Source of the DNA: Moesziomyces globuligerus
Taxonomy: Eukaryota; Basidiomycota; Ustilaginomycetes; Ustilaginales; Ustilaginaceae
Length of the DNA stretch: 64,000 bases
Direction: 5' to 3'
Assembly (NCBI GenBank): GCA_030849465.1
Contig: JARVLF010000022.1
Coordinates: 551,907-615,906 of the forward strand
Shown piece by piece: positions 1 to 14,045 of this stretch; the stretch's first letter is position 1; each line of letters starts with the position of its first letter. Under the pieces are notes generated by a model. The model was given only the letters and a program-made list of their open reading frames with translations. It was not told the DNA's origin and did not search any database. The translations under genes were made by a program, and so were the position numbers.

Positions 1-3000
1 GGGGACGATTTCGACCGAAAGGGCGTAATCCAGCGACATCGAGGCGCCATGAGGAACGAGGATGTTCTGTATCTGACTTCTGCTTTGTGAAGACGGCGGC
101 TGATACGTGACCAGGATTTGGTTCATCAAAGATGATCCAGTAGGGCCGAGCGAACGCAGAATGCCTCGCTTACCCATCCACGAGTGGCGCGACTCATCCA
201 CGAGATCGTCTTGAATGGCGTCCAACAGCCGCCACACGTGCGCCTTGCTACCGTCCTCGATGGCTTCTGAAGCTGGCGGCACGTGGATCCTAGTGGGATA
301 GGTCAGAATCGTAGGCCCAGCAGCCTCACGCAAGCCAGGTCGGGCGCGACCGGAAGACACCCAGTCGAAGGTGACCTCCTCGCAGCCAGATAGCTTCGAG
401 ACCAAGAGCGAGCAGACCAGACGGACGAGCGCACCAGGAAGCACCTGTAGCGCACTGGCCATTGCCTCAATGTCGACGCGATCGGATGCGATGACTGCTT
501 CCGCGTTTGTCTTAGCCGCTGCAACGAGCTTTGAGCCGCCATCGCATGGCCAATTGAGAGCTTGGCAGCCCGACAGCCGGTGTGCCCAATACCGGCTACT
601 GGTCTGTTGCAGATGCTTGGCCTCGTCCCGGGTACTCGCTGCAAAGGAGGAGTAGGCAACAGCCGGCGGCAGAGATGACGCTGACCACTGCCTGTAGATG
701 ATGGACAACTCGTCCATGAGGATCGAGATGGTGACGCCATCGTATAAGGCGTGGTGCATCTCCCATTCGACCGACTTGATGCCGCCACGCTTTCCATCGT
801 AGACTGCAACAGCCCGCCAAGGGACTTGGCCAGCTGCGGAAGGCTGGTGGGATTCACCGGTGGAGTTGCTTCGGTCGAACTGCAGTTTTGGCAAAGCCTC
901 TGACCCGACCCGGTAGCATATGCCGACGAAACCCGATGTGCTGGAATGGACGAATGCCGTCCTCAAGATTTCGTGACGGTCGGTCAGGAGCTTGAATGCA
1001 GCCTCCAGTCGCTGAGGATCGAGGGGATCAGCTCGAGCTTGGAAGCAAAGTCGAGCGACGTAGGCCTGATTCTCGAGGGCCTCATCTTGACTGGTGGCAT
1101 ATCCAACTGCCATGAGCGCTTCCTGGGTGGGCGGGCATATGTACCAGCTGTCCACATGATCGTGGAGATGAATAGGTAGATCAATGTCTTCCGGAAGCGT
1201 TAGCGAGGGCTGAGGCTGCTGTCGGTGAGCCTGAGGCACGATTGTAGCTTGAGATACCGTCGGGCTACGCTCTGCCGATACCGTTGAGCCACGCTCTGAC
1301 GACACCATCGGGTCACGCTCTGAGTGGTCCAATACCTGCTTCTCGGCCTGACCTGCGTTGAGGCCAAGAAGATCTTCGATGGAGGAAGGCTTGAGAAGAT
1401 CTGCTACGCGGAACTGGAAACCAGCCTCACGCATCTCTGCCATCAGTCGCATAGCCATCAAAGAGCTACCTCCGAGTTCGGTGAAGGGAACGTCAATGGG
1501 GCAAGTGCCACTTTGAATGTCAAAGACTCTGGTCCAGATCCCTTGCAGCTTCTTGACGTTATCGCCGATGTTTTTCGGCTTGCTGACCGAAGGAGGTTCT
1601 GGCACATTGCACCCCCCAAGTTTCTGATGGACGATGGGCAGTGTAGGTTGAGCACTTGCGACCACGCCCGGTAGCTCGGTTCCCACAGTGTCGGGATTGC
1701 CCAAGGGCGAGGGTAGCGACAAGGACCTGTCTGGACAATCGCCTTCGCAAACTTGCAACAGCATCTGCCATGTTCGCACGGTATCTTCCAGCAACTTCTC
1801 GGCTTCCGAGCAACTGAAAACGTTGGAATCGTGCAGCAACTCGATCCACACCTCGCCATCCCCGCCAGGACCAGCCGAGATGGACAGAGGAATCTGCACG
1901 TGGTCGTCAGCAGAGATTTCGGTTAGGAGAGAGTCAGGTCGAGATGTTCCATCGTCTCCGGAGAGGTTGCGGAACGTGACAAAGCTGCACATGTCTCGCG
2001 GTCGGAGTTGCGTGCAGGACACGAGCTCGTTCAAGCCGATGTCGCAATGCTGATTTGCAAGCGACAGCGTCCGATCCAGCTGCGTCAACAAGGTCACAGG
2101 GCTCCAATCGGGTCGGAAGAGCACCGGCACGGGCAGCGTAGTGACTGTAGGACCGACCAGATCGACGATTCCTGGAACGTTGACGTCTCTGCCGCTGTGG
2201 ACCAGACCGAGCAGCACAGCTGCTTGAGCGCAGCGAGAATTTGCCGATAGCACCGCTGCCCACGACAGGATGAAACCGGTGGAAAGCGAGTTCCTCTTGC
2301 TGCAGATCGAAGATCGTAGGATGACTTTCTTGACAAGCTGCATCGATGCAGCCCGAGAAGAGTCGGTGCGAGCGAGTCGATCCGCGAAAGGCACCGACGC
2401 AAGGGGCAAAACGCTGTCGAGGAGTCGCGTCCAGTACTTTCGCGTGGTGGTCCGGTCGCGAGCGGCGAAGTCCTTGAGATATGTAGGGAAAGGAATACGC
2501 TCGGACGGCGGTCTCCACTCAGAGTCTCGTAGGAGGATCTCGAAATCTTGCAGCAGCAACTGCAAGGACCATGCGTCCACAAGCGAATGGTGCATGACCA
2601 TGGTCAGAAGCATGGCTCCGCTGTTGGGATCGAAGTGGACCTTGACGCCGAAGGGCTGCGCGAAAGGATCACCGAGCGCCTCCGGAGCGACTCCAAGGCC
2701 CTTGATAGCATCCTCGCACAGCGCAAAAAGCATCGGCTGGACGAAAGTCGGGCGAAGAACGGCCAGAAGCAGTCCTTTCTTGCTGTCCACGATGAAACGG
2801 CTTCTGAGAAGGGTCGGGTGAAGGGCAGATAGTTGATCCATCGCCCTCTTGATCCTGCTCAAAGATGAAGGCTCACCGCGAGTTTCCAAGTCTACCTTGA
2901 AAGTCCGTGTGGTAATGTACGAGCCTTGGATCCGCTGCGTCTCCAGTACAAGCGCCTCCTGCATTGGAGTGGCTGGCAGCAGATCGTCAACGTCATGGAG

Positions 3001-6000
3001 CCGAAGATTGGCTGCGGCGCATGTTGCAGAAACGAAACGATCCCAATCTTGAGCGCTGAAACGCAAATGAGGAAGGAGGTCGGCTCGAGAGAGGCAGGGT
3101 GGATTCTGGTGGAGGCGCTTCAAGGCGAGACCGACTCTGCTGTGAGCGGATTGGATGGCATCGACGAACGCGTCCATCGTTTCGCGGTCGGACGAACAGT
3201 GATCACGGTGGCAGATGTTCAGGGTGAGCGAACCATCCGCTTCTTGCTCGATATCGATGGCGACTTCGGCGTCTTTGGTTGCGTTCGGATCCATCTCCAC
3301 CCAATCGAGGCCAAGCTGTTGCCGGGTAGCCGCAGAAACTGGTTCGAAGCTCCTCTTGCTCGCTTGAAAGACATTGTCGGGTGAGTCAGGAGAGGGCGAT
3401 GACGACTGAGCATGGAGGTTCAGAAGGAGCGGCCACCTAGGCTTGCTGCAAGAAGCTGGTGCGGGAGCTGCCAGCTCGGCTGCAGCCTGTACAGCATCCA
3501 TGTCCGCGAGCCTCGCTGCTCGAGCCAATTGTAAAGTTTCTTCCACCGAGCGGCCGCGCTGCAGCCTGAGCGGTGCCACCAACGTGAACCAGCCCACGGT
3601 CTCGGCGATCGTCTGAGCGTTGTGCAGTGCATCTCTGCCATGACTCTCGAAGGCAATGATAGGATCTTGTACGCCCGTAAGCCCGAAGAGCGCCTCGGCC
3701 ACCATGGCCAACACTTGGTCGACGGATCCGAGTCCGGAGCTTTGGCTGCTTGCTCCTTGTTTCGATTCGATAGGGGCCAGCGTCACTGAAAATGAGGTGT
3801 AGGTTTGAGCAGTGGCAGGCGTGTCGCTTTCTTGAAGCGCTGGGAGCACTTTTGTGAAGCTGGGCATGCGGAAGAGCGGAACGGTGCTGGCCTCTTCCTC
3901 CAGCGCCGCTACGAAGCTTCCGAAAGGCTGCGAATGCTCTTCGCCCGACGGCGACAGTGCCTTCAAGCACGGCTGATCTTCTTGGCCAAGAAGGGCTTCT
4001 AGATCGTCCAGGAGAATGTCCCAAGAGATGAGATCAATAACCAAGTGATGCACTGCGAGGAGTAGATAACGTCCGCCTTGGAAAGAGAAGGCGCAGCCGC
4101 ACAACAGCCTCGCTTCCTGACCCGAGACTCGGAGCGACGAAAGGGCTCCGTCGATGGCCTCGTTGACCTCTTCAGACGTCGCGCAATCTCCTGCTTGTCT
4201 CACCGGCCACACCGGAGCAGCGTTCGTGAAAGGGAGGCAGGTCTGAAGAAGAGGCTGCAGGTCGTGCGGGTCGGCTCGAGAGAACGTGCACCTCAGCTGT
4301 GCGTGTCTCTGCATCAAGATGGAGAGGCACGCGTTGATACGACCGATGCTGTACTTCTTGGCGCCATTGAAGCGCAGCAGCGTCGACTGCGCGTATCTGT
4401 CGAGAGCCCCGGTCTTGGAGAAAAAGTGGCGCTGCATCGCAGAAAGCGGCACCACTTCCTCCGAAGTGTGTGGCAAGGAAACGGAACGACGATCTCGGCA
4501 GCTCGAATCGCTGCTTGCGCTATCAGAATTCAGCGACTTGACGCCGAGAGCCTGCGCTGCGATCGTGATTTGGGCGGTCACAGGGAGTTGAAGACCGTGT
4601 CGACGTGCAGCCGAGTACAGTCGGATGAGCTGGATCGAATCGCCTCCCGCTGCCTGCCATGGAGTGTGAGTGCCGATGCTACTCTCCGGAATGCCAAGAA
4701 CCTCGGCCCAGACTCGTCGCACACGTAGCTGCGATTTGTTGAGCCCACTTGTGCTCGGCGTCGATTCCGCCGCCTGCTCGTTGCTGGTCGACATCTCGCG
4801 TGTCTTGAGGGATTTAGTTCGGTTGGGCTCGATCGGGCTCAGATCCATGGCCAACAGCCGAGCCCTGTCGATCTTTCCGGAGGGAGTGATTGGGAGAGAA
4901 TTCTCGAGCACAACGATTCGCGAGGGGACCATGTAAGTCGGCAAGCTCGAACGTGCTTCCGCCAGGACCTGTCCAATCACGGCGTCCTGATCGGGCACGG
5001 CACGCGCCTGCGCTTGGTCCGGCTTCGCCCTGGCCACAAAGGAGACAATGCGCTCATCAGAGCCCACCAGCGCAGCTGCGGCTGAGACGTAGTGGCAACG
5101 CTCGATGACCGCCGCGATCTCCTCGAGCTCGATTCGCAGACCATTTATCTTGACTTGGCCATCTCTGCGTCCGATCAGCTGCAGCTCTCCGTTGGCGTGG
5201 AGCACGCCCACGTCTCCGGTAAAGTAGGCGGAATCGGCACCGACGACCCGCTCTGCGTCTCCATCGCCATGGACGGGCTGCAGCGCCCGGGTCAGATACT
5301 GGGCCTGAATGAAACTCTTGCTGGTCTGGTCAGGCATGTTGAGGTAACCTCTCGCAACCTGAGGTCCGCTGACCACAACCTCACCGCTTTGGCCGATGGC
5401 GCATGGTCGCTGGTCACTGTCGACCACGAAATACCTGGACAGGCCGATTGGCTTTCCAACGGAGACCCAAGGTAGATTCAGAGGCCCTTCCTGTGCCGTC
5501 GTCTTCTCGTACAAGCGAGTACTGTAGTCCACGGTGGCTTCGGTCGGCCCGTTGCTGTTGAACAAGGGCACGTGACGTGTGATCGCATCGACGAGATTGC
5601 TCGGAAGGGCTTCACCACTCGTGATGAGCGCCTGCAGGCAGGGGAGATAGCCGATGTCGATGATCTTGGCCACGGAGGGCGTGAGCTGGATCAGGCTGAT
5701 CCGCAATTCGCTGAGCGTGTGTTGCAGATCAAGCCTCATCTCCATCGACGGAGCCAGACAAAGGCACGATCCTGCAGCGATAGCACCGAAGATGTCGTGG
5801 CACGAAACGTCGAAGGTCTGAGACGCAAACGAGCCCCTGCGGCTCCAGCAATTCTGTTCTGGATACATGGCTAGGGCGCCCTGAAGGAATGCGGCGAGGT
5901 TGGAGGCGGTGACTTGAACGCCTTTGGGCTTGCCCGAGGTCCCCGAGGTAAACAAGACGTAGGCAAGGTCGGGGATGAGAGGATCTCCTTGCGCGTGTTT

Positions 6001-9000
6001 CTGGCCCGAGTTGCTCACATCCTCGGCATTCTCCAGCTCTTCGACCGTCATCAAGTTGATGCCCTTCTCTTGCGCGATGGACTTAAACTCGGCGAGTCTG
6101 CTGACGGCATCCGCGTCGTTGCTCGCTGCTCCCAAGAGCACAAAAGATGCAGATACCGCTTCGACTACGTGAAGCTGACGCCGAAGTGGCCATTGAGGAT
6201 CGACAGGCACGTAGCCGCCTCCCGCCATCATGACGGCGAAGCAATTTACCACAAACTCGTCATCTTTGCTGGCCAGGATCGGAACGAGCGGAAGAGCCTG
6301 TCGTGCACTGTGCTTGGCCTGCGTCAACCTGCGTCGAATCGTTCGTGCACGCCGACTCGCACGCTCTCGAACCTGGCCGTAAGTCCAGAAGCGGTCCTTG
6401 TACTGGATGGCAATCTTCGTGGGACAGGTTGCGGCGTGTTTGTCCAGATACTCGTGGGCAAGCAAAAGCGTGCTGGGCGACAGTTCCTGACGCCTGGCCA
6501 TGTAGCTCGTCTCAGCTTCTTGCAGAACCCGGAGGTCGGCTGGACCAAAGAGTTTGAAGTCCGAGAGTCTGGAGTGCGAGCCCTGATGGACTAGGTGCTG
6601 CAAGGCGTGGCCAACGTGCAAGCAGAGATGCTTTGCGTCCTCTGGCATGATCACAGTCTTGTCGCTGAACACATTGAAGTCAACAGTGTCCTGTCGTGCG
6701 CCGACGTCGAGGCAGATGGCATAATTGCGACGCATGCGAGAAGAAGGAGCTTCTGGGAAGATCGTGGCGTGTGGAGAGGATGCAACCTCTGTTTCCGAGG
6801 ACATGGTGAGGAGGATCGTCGAAAGTGGCCTGATCTCCCCATTCAGCGCTTTCGAGATCTGGGCCAACCCAACACTGTTGTGCGTGTCGAGCAAGTGCAT
6901 CTCGTTCAGAGCCGACCGGGCGATGTCGGCGAGAGAGCTGCTGGCGTCGGACTGCAGCCTGAACGGAAGCGTGGCCACACACGGTCCGACGATCGATGCA
7001 ATGTCAGCAACGTGGCTCCGGAATCCTGTTCGACCGCTCGTAACCAGGTCAAAGAGGATGTCGTGCGTGTCTGTGTACTTGGAGAGTACCATCGAGAGGG
7101 CAGAAGCAACGGCAGACCCAAGCGTCAGGCCCATTTCGGCCAATCCCCGCTTCAGGTTGGTCACGGGAGTCGAAACGAGCTGTCCTCTTTCGGCACAAAA
7201 CGACGCAGAGGGAGGCGCAGGCCACGATGGAACAATGTGCCGCTCGAGATGGCTTCGCCAGAAGCTGATGTCGGATTTGATGATTACCTGACTTGTGGCT
7301 TCGTGTCGAGCGACGATGGAGAACCCAGGTCGTGGATCCATTTGAGCAGATTGCTTTCCTTGGATGTTTTGGTACAGCTCTGTAAGATCTGCAAGCAGCA
7401 GGGCAAGCGACCAGCCGTCGTACAGAGCGTGATGGATATGCAAGACGAAGTGCCTTCCTCCACTCTGATCAGCGTCGTCGATGGTTGCACGATGCATGGG
7501 TCTGCCCCAATCGAAGCCGAGGAAGTCCAGACTGGCATAAAGTGCATGCGACAGGACCAGTTGGTACAGCCCGCCATCGCAAGGAACGAAAACGGATCGC
7601 AGGATTGGTTGCTTCGATACGAGCATGTGCCAGGCTTCCAAGAGGCATTGTGCATCGACGCTACCACCTAAACGCCAACGAAACTCGGCGAGGTAAGCGG
7701 ACCTGTCCTTGAGCGTCGACGCCAGCAAAGCCTCTTGCAGCTGCGTGACGGGGAAGGCATCCTCGATCTGGTCGGCATCGATTCCCAAGTGAGCGGCTGC
7801 ATCCGTCCATGGCTTGGCGTCCGAAGAGCTGCTGAGCGACTCGGCGTCGTCATCGTGATGCAACTGCCTCGATGCTGAGTCGTCACAGCTCGTAGAGCTG
7901 GCGGCATGCAGACGCCAAAAGTCGGCCAGGGCCGAGATCGTCTTGAAACGGAACAGATGGCTGTGGAGCAACGGCAGAGTCTCCTGAGGAGCGAGCAGAA
8001 CCCTGAGATGTGCGATCACCTTGATAGCAGTGATGGAATCGCCCCCAACGGCGGTGAAATCGGTAGTCTCGCACGGCATCGGCAGACCGAGCACGTGAGT
8101 GAAGGCCTGACACAGCAACGAAGCCTCACGCGTCCTGGCAGGAACGGCAGGCTTTGACAAACGGGGCTGTGAAGGAGCTTCCCTACAAGCACGCGCTTGT
8201 CTACGAAGCTCATCCGTTGCGGATGTCAAAGCCCGGCGGTCTGTCTTGCCACTCGGGGTGATGGGAAGGGCTTGAAGGAAGAAAATCTCGCTCGGTACCA
8301 TGTAGCTTGGCAGACGACTGCGTAGAGTCGCGAGGAGCTGTGCCGTCTTGTCGGATCCAGCGATAACCAAACGCAGCATCTCATCCTTTGAAGCATTCAA
8401 TGCCGAGGATCGAATCACGGATGAAGAGATCCAAGCAGCAAGCGTCTTGCTTCCCATCGAAGAATCGATGGCATCCACGCAAGTACGGGGCGCAGAAGGC
8501 GAGGCATCCGTGTGTGCACTTGTCTCGGACAGGGCATCGGCAATGACATTCTCGATCTCCTCGAGCTCAATACGACGGCCTTTGATCTTGACCTGAGAGT
8601 CGATGCGTCCGAGGTGCTCCAAGAGTCCATCTGGATGCAGTCGACCGAGATCGCCGGTCCGGTAGAAGCGACGTAGCGATGATCCTGGGCCGTCAAGCGA
8701 AGGCAGCGCGAGCTCGACAAACGACTTTCGAGTCTGCTCATCCAATCCGCGGTAGCCACGCGCCAGCTGTGGTCCGCCAATGATGATCTCTCCAGGACAG
8801 AGCAAAGGCCTCGGTTCGAGCGTCTTGAGGTCGACGATATAGAGTTGCGAGTCGCCAAGCGGTATGCCGATCGGTACGATGCGCGAGTTTGTCTGGACTG
8901 CATTGTCGCCCCTCCCAAAATCGTGCGAGCATACATCGACAGTCGTCTCTGTGGGTCCAAAGCTGTTGATGAGGCGGAACCTGCTTGACAGGTTGTCCCT

Positions 9001-11708
9001 GCATGTTTTGGAGACGGACTCTCCCGAAAGGATCAAGATGTCCAGGTGATCCACTTCGTTGCAACGGATGAAGTTGGCCACGGTGGGGGTCATTTGGGCC
9101 ATGGTGATCCGAAGGGCGTTCAAAGTCGACGTGATGTCTCCCAAGAGCGTATCGGTGGAGGCGACGCACAGTGTTGTTCCGTAGGCGAGAGCGCCAGCCC
9201 AGTCGTGGACCGAGACGTCAAATGTGAAGGCAGCCACCGCAAGTCTCCTGGATGTCTCGAGCTGCCCGTAAGCAGCAGTGGCTCTGACGAAGCTGGCCAG
9301 GGCCTTGTGCTGTATCTCGACGGGTTTAGGCGTACCGGTGGTACCGCTTGTGAAGAGGAGATAAGCTACATCGTCTTGAGCAGGCGAACGCGCCTCTAGC
9401 ACGTCGTCGTCAATGTCTCGTTCACCCGTCCTTTGCAGGAGTTGTCCAAAGTCGAGCACTTCGACGTTGGCTGGATCTTGATCAGGATGCTGTGTGCGAC
9501 GATCCGTCAGAACGAGCTTGGCGGAGGCCAATCCGATCAATAGCTCTTTCCTCTGTCGTGGAAAAGCGGGGTCCAGAGGAGAGAACGTCGCTCCTGCTTT
9601 GAGAATTGCGTAGATGGCGAGGATCTGTTCAATACTGCGATCCATCGACACGAAAACGCATTCTCCCGGCAGAACGCCATGTTGGACGAGCGCCTGTGCT
9701 GAGCGTGAAGTGATCCTATCAAACTCCGAGTAGGACAAGAAGTCGGATTCTTCAAAGGACAGCGCGATCTTGTGAGGCAAGCGTTGCACAGCGCTGGACA
9801 CCATTTGGAGGATGTTATCTCCCTGCACAGTGCAGCCATATTCGCCCGGGAAGCCACCAGAGACTGTCTCCTTGCCTCTGGTGGAGTATTTGAGCACAAG
9901 ATCCGCGTCGGCAGCAGCCACATTGCCGAGAACAGCTTCGACTGGCTCCGAGGCTCGGCTGCAGACAAGTTGAGTCATGACGAGACAAAGGTGGTCCAAG
10001 AAGACCTTGGCCTCTTGCTCCGAGATGATGTCAAGGTCCTGTTAGAGGCAGTCAAGACAGATGTGAGTAACGGTGGCGTTTGTGCGCAAGTCGTAGATCC
10101 GCGAGCGCGACTCACATAGTGAAGTTCAAAGTCGATGCCAGAATCATCCTGTCTCGGCAGAGCGTCGACGCACAAGCAGTAGTCACGCACCATCTGCTGC
10201 GAGATGATCTGCAGCTGATTGTCCGGACGTCGGCCCTTGGGAAAGTTCTGGAAAGTCAAGAGGCATTGAGGCGAAAGCTTGGCCAGTTCGGTCCGGTTGG
10301 GGATGTAGTCGTGCTCGTACTCGAGAGAGTCTGCCTGCTGCTGACCAATGTCCGAGACGAGCTGCTGAATCGTGAGGTCCGAGCCGACGTGGGCAACGAC
10401 TGGCAGAGTCACGACGTAGCAGCCGACGAGATCACCTGCCTGGCGAGCCATTTGGCCTGCGCGCCCTGAGCTCACAGCAGAAAAGGTGACGGTGCTCGAG
10501 GATGCCGATGTGGAATGCATGTGAAGCACCATCGCAAGCGCAGTGCGCACTACAGAAGACGGAGTGGCTGAGAACTTGTTTCGAAAGGTGCTGGTGAAGG
10601 CCGAGCAGTTCCAGGCAGCGTTCATATGATGGGAGCTAATGGGAACGGAGCCATCATTCCGACGGAAGGGCGGCCAGCTGCAGGGCTCGACTTGGCCCAG
10701 GAGCGAAGTCCAGAACTCTGATCCTGCATCGCTGGCCAGGTGTCCATTGGACGGAACGATGTTCGGCCCGACTCGGTGATCCGGGGGTTGATTCGAAACA
10801 GCCGGGTTGCGTAGGCGGGTGTCGAGATCATCCAGCATCAGCGAGAGAGACCAGCCATCAAAGATAGCATGGTGCAGATCGAGCACGAGAAGGCGATTCG
10901 CGCAGTCCAGGTGGATACGAATCGGAGGGTTGGCGTCCAGGGAAAGAAGCGAGCCCAACGGAGGCAATCTGCGAACGTCAATGTCCTTGTCGAATGAAAC
11001 GACGTCAAAGTTGACAAGAGGTTTGGCGTCGTGGTCCCGGATGACCTGGACGATTCCCGAGCGGGAGGACAGGAAGCCAGTTCGGAGCGCAGCGTGGGCC
11101 TTGACCAATCCCTCGCATGCTTGACGAACACGGAGAGGGTCGGGAGCGAAAGAGAGAGAGATTGTATACCTCGCGCTGTACGGCGGGTTGGCCTCTTGCG
11201 TCTCATCGGTATGACGCAGCGTGGCGGCGATGAGAGCAAGCTGCGATGGGCTCACCGGTACGAACTTGCCATGAGGTGAAGCGGTACCGCTCTCCTCTTC
11301 CTCTCGATGGATCGAGGAGCCAGGACCACGAAGGGAGTCAGGCTCGACAGTCTCAGCTTGATCGGTCACCTGGGGGTCGACTGCAGCCTGTCGACCCACA
11401 GGGAGGCCAGCAACAGTGATTTGAGTTACCTCTGGGGAGATGGGCTTGAGCATGGCGATGATGTCGGACGCTTTGCCAGTGCTGACCAAGATCTGGCTCG
11501 AGCTGATGGACCATCCCTTGGTCTTGAGAAGGAACGCCAGTCGAATAGCGTGGATAGAGTCGAGGCCCGCATCAAAGAGATTGGTCTCGTCAGAGATGTT
11601 GAGGCTACTCTGAGACTCGAATACGGCGTTGCAAGCCTGGCGAAGCGCAGCGAATCGCGCCGCAGTGTCGTCGGAGCGACGCTGAGAGTCGACGTCGAGG
11701 TGAGTCAT
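1..11708 (-). CDS. Large multimodular non-ribosomal peptide synthetase (NRPS1), 3' end outside the window
   Basis: Two exons are visible: 11708-10116 and 10038-1. The second stays open to the window edge, giving at least about 3,870 residues. Domain order by motif, with approximate residues: carrier T (GLDSI, 51), C (HHAIFDG, 278), A (LLFTSGTTGTPKP, 755), T (GGDSI, 1197), C (HHALYDGWS, 1399), A (LFTSGTSGKPKG, 1890), T (GGDSI, 2327), epimerase-like or atypical C (HHLVIDLISW, 2527), C (HHSLVDAWS, 3013), T (LGGSSLMAM, 3388), C (HHALYDG, 3625). Such enzymes load amino acids as aminoacyl adenylates, tether them to carrier serines and condense them. The start chosen is the ATG at 11708; the frame extends to 11780 only through TTG. 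No adenylation domain precedes the first carrier domain. The C/T-rich end recalls iterative fungal siderophore synthetases, but the product is unknown. The single intron is in phase 0. Confidence 0.93.
10039..10115 (-). other. Phase-0 intron in NRPS1 (77 bp)
   Basis: On the minus strand the donor is GTGAGT at 10115 and the acceptor is CTCTAACAG ending at 10039. Without splicing the C domain frame runs into an unrelated tail and stops at 9975. With splicing it continues as DLDIISEQEAK and enters the linker before the first adenylation domain. Confidence 0.88.
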
Positions 11709-14045
11709 GCTGAGAAGCTGAGGATTGTACTCGTAAAGCTGAGGGATCAGTTGTGGCGGAGAGGCGAAGCACGTCTGCAAACACTGTACTCTAAGTCGAG
11801 CGCGTGCTGGAGGGGAGCAGTGAAAAGCATGAGGTCGAGGTATACGGTCTTTTGAGCAAGTGGCTAGATAGACTCATTGGGTGGTTCTCTGGACTTCGGC
11901 AAGGGCGCCTGTCTCTCTTGCGACGTACACAACCCATGAGTGGCGTTTCCGACCAAATTGGCCAAATGGGGCGATGGCTCCCCGAGTCGAGTGCCTCATC
12001 ACGTCGGGCGAGCAGCCAGGTCGCTCGGAGATGAGCAGTGACCTGATGGATCGTATCATTGCGATCGAAGACACGGAGCATCCGCTGCCGCCACTGAAAG
12101 CGCACGCACTCTGCCGGAACGTCCCGCCGTGTTTAGCAAAGGCGGTGCCAGGACATCGATGTCTGAACCAACTGAAGCGAAGTCGAGCTGAACTGTTGCG
12201 AGCGTCAGAAAGCCACGGCCACAGTATGTGAATGCACTGAATGTGGTCGTGATTGCTTCTGTCCAAGAGCCTCTGTCCAAGATCCTGCCCACCATGGCGA
12301 CCATGGCGATGACGAGATTGTCCAAATTAGTGAAGCATGAAAAAGAGAAGCATGAAAAAAACGGCGTATAAACGAGCGGAGTTGGCGTCGACTTGCCGAG
12401 ACTGCACGACTGCTGCCGGCGACTCGGGGTGCTCAAGTCGCCAAGTCGCCGATTCAGACCATTCCGATTCGACCCAGCTCTTGCTGCGCTCATGCCGAGG
12501 TTGACCCGGGTGCGGGGTAAATAGCTGCCACAGTGGAGGCCTTAGCGGCCAATTGTACGAGTAGCTGCCAGCCGGTAGGTCCCCGTGTCCTGAGCGTGGG
12601 TCAACAGGGACCTTTCGGAGCCGTCTTCGTATTATTAGTATGAGGGCTTGATCGCAAGACGCTGGTTTGACTTCGTTCGGAAGGTCCATCCTTGTATCGT
12701 CATCTTCAGTCATGCTGTGCAATACAAAAGCGAAATGGGGGCGCGCTTTTTGCGACCAATCTGCGCCAATTGGACTCAGATTTGGTGGACTAGGCCCGGG
12801 CGTCGTCTTAAGATATAATATCAATACCAACGTTTGGCAGGGCCGGTGGTTGTGACAACGCCTGGCCCTGTCGTCCTATCATCCTCAATGCGAGCGTGTC
12901 TGAACCTCGTGCATACACGTGCATACGCGGAGTGGTTGATGTAATAAGACCAACACTACCACCAAACGGGCCATCGAAGGATCTCTGACACTGGTGCACG
13001 TGCAGTTTGACGTGCAGCAGAGTCTTCACTCTGGATTACTGTAGCTGCTTTCGTTTTACTTCCAACCCGTAAATGATCAGAAAATCTATACATATTTGAA
13101 ATGCAGGCCGAATTCTGAACTCTGAACCTTGAGCGGTCGAAATGGGACTTGTCGAGTCTGACGAATCGCACTGCTCGTGCTTGGGCCACCAGTCCAAAAA
13201 GAAATTGCCGAGAGACGGAATGCATTAATTTCCCATCGCTAATCACCGGCAAACTCGTCTGGAAGCGTTTCTAAATTATAAGCTTCTTCCAAAGCTAGTT
13301 CTCGAACATTCGCAGCCGAGGCTTCGGCACGAGCTTCTCCGGCGCCACTACGGGCGGCAAGGCAAGAGCCAGCGGCTGATGGGTGGGCAAGCGAGAGCGT
13401 CGTCTGTCTTTTCAAGGTCCGCACTTTCCCTCGCCCGGGTATGTTCTTTCTCGGATTTCCAGATAAGCTCGCCCAGTCATCGATGGTGTGTGATATGCAT
13501 GCATGCAATCTCTGTGCAGACTGCGGTAGTACTGTATGATCTTTCTAGCTGCAATGACAGAGGTTCGTTCCGTCTCCTCGCTTGCCATGTTTCCGACGCG
13601 ATGAATCAAGCTTTGGGCTGGACCCGCCAGATCACGCCACGGCGCTCGTTGCCGGCATGTGTGGGCGTACAGCAGACGTTCCTGGGGCCTTCCGCGCTAA
13701 GCGTGACCGATAGCCCAAGCCGATCAAACATTCCGGTTTTGCGGCTTTTTGGCCGCCTCGCCGTAACACGAGATCTGCAGCTCTGCACAACGCCAGCGGG
13801 GGGATCAAAGATACAGCGCAGCTATACGGTAACTGTACAGTACAGTACAGCCTTAAGCTGCGAGGACGGTCGTGTCCGGTTTGCTAAAAATGATAAGGTT
13901 CGACCTCCGCGAGTCGAAGCCGGTGACCGCCCCGTCCACCGGTCCTGAGCTCTCCGCCGAGTTGTGAAACGTGTGTGCGTGAGAAAGAGCGACTGACAGA
14001 GAGAGAGAGAGCGAGACTTTGAGAGAGTTGGAATCCAGAGCGAGC
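11709..14045. other. Intergenic region between divergent NRPS1 and C2H2 regulator
   Basis: This 2.3-kb stretch shows no convincing coding frame; its open frames lack recognisable domains. It should hold both promoters. Visible items are a TTAGTGA half-site at 12327-12333 preceded by CCAAA, a direct repeat GAAGCATGAAAAA at 12332-12344 and 12347-12359, and a GA-rich tract just before the regulator ATG (about 13998-14030). Confidence 0.6.

Noticed and set aside
9975..10038. NRPS1 ending at 9975 as a stand-alone T-C protein
   Set aside because: The frame end is intron read-through; canonical splice sites restore the NRPS frame.
12056..12830. Minus-strand open frames upstream of NRPS1, as possible missing A-domain exons
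   Set aside because: None shows adenylation core motifs or credible splice junctions to the carrier domain.
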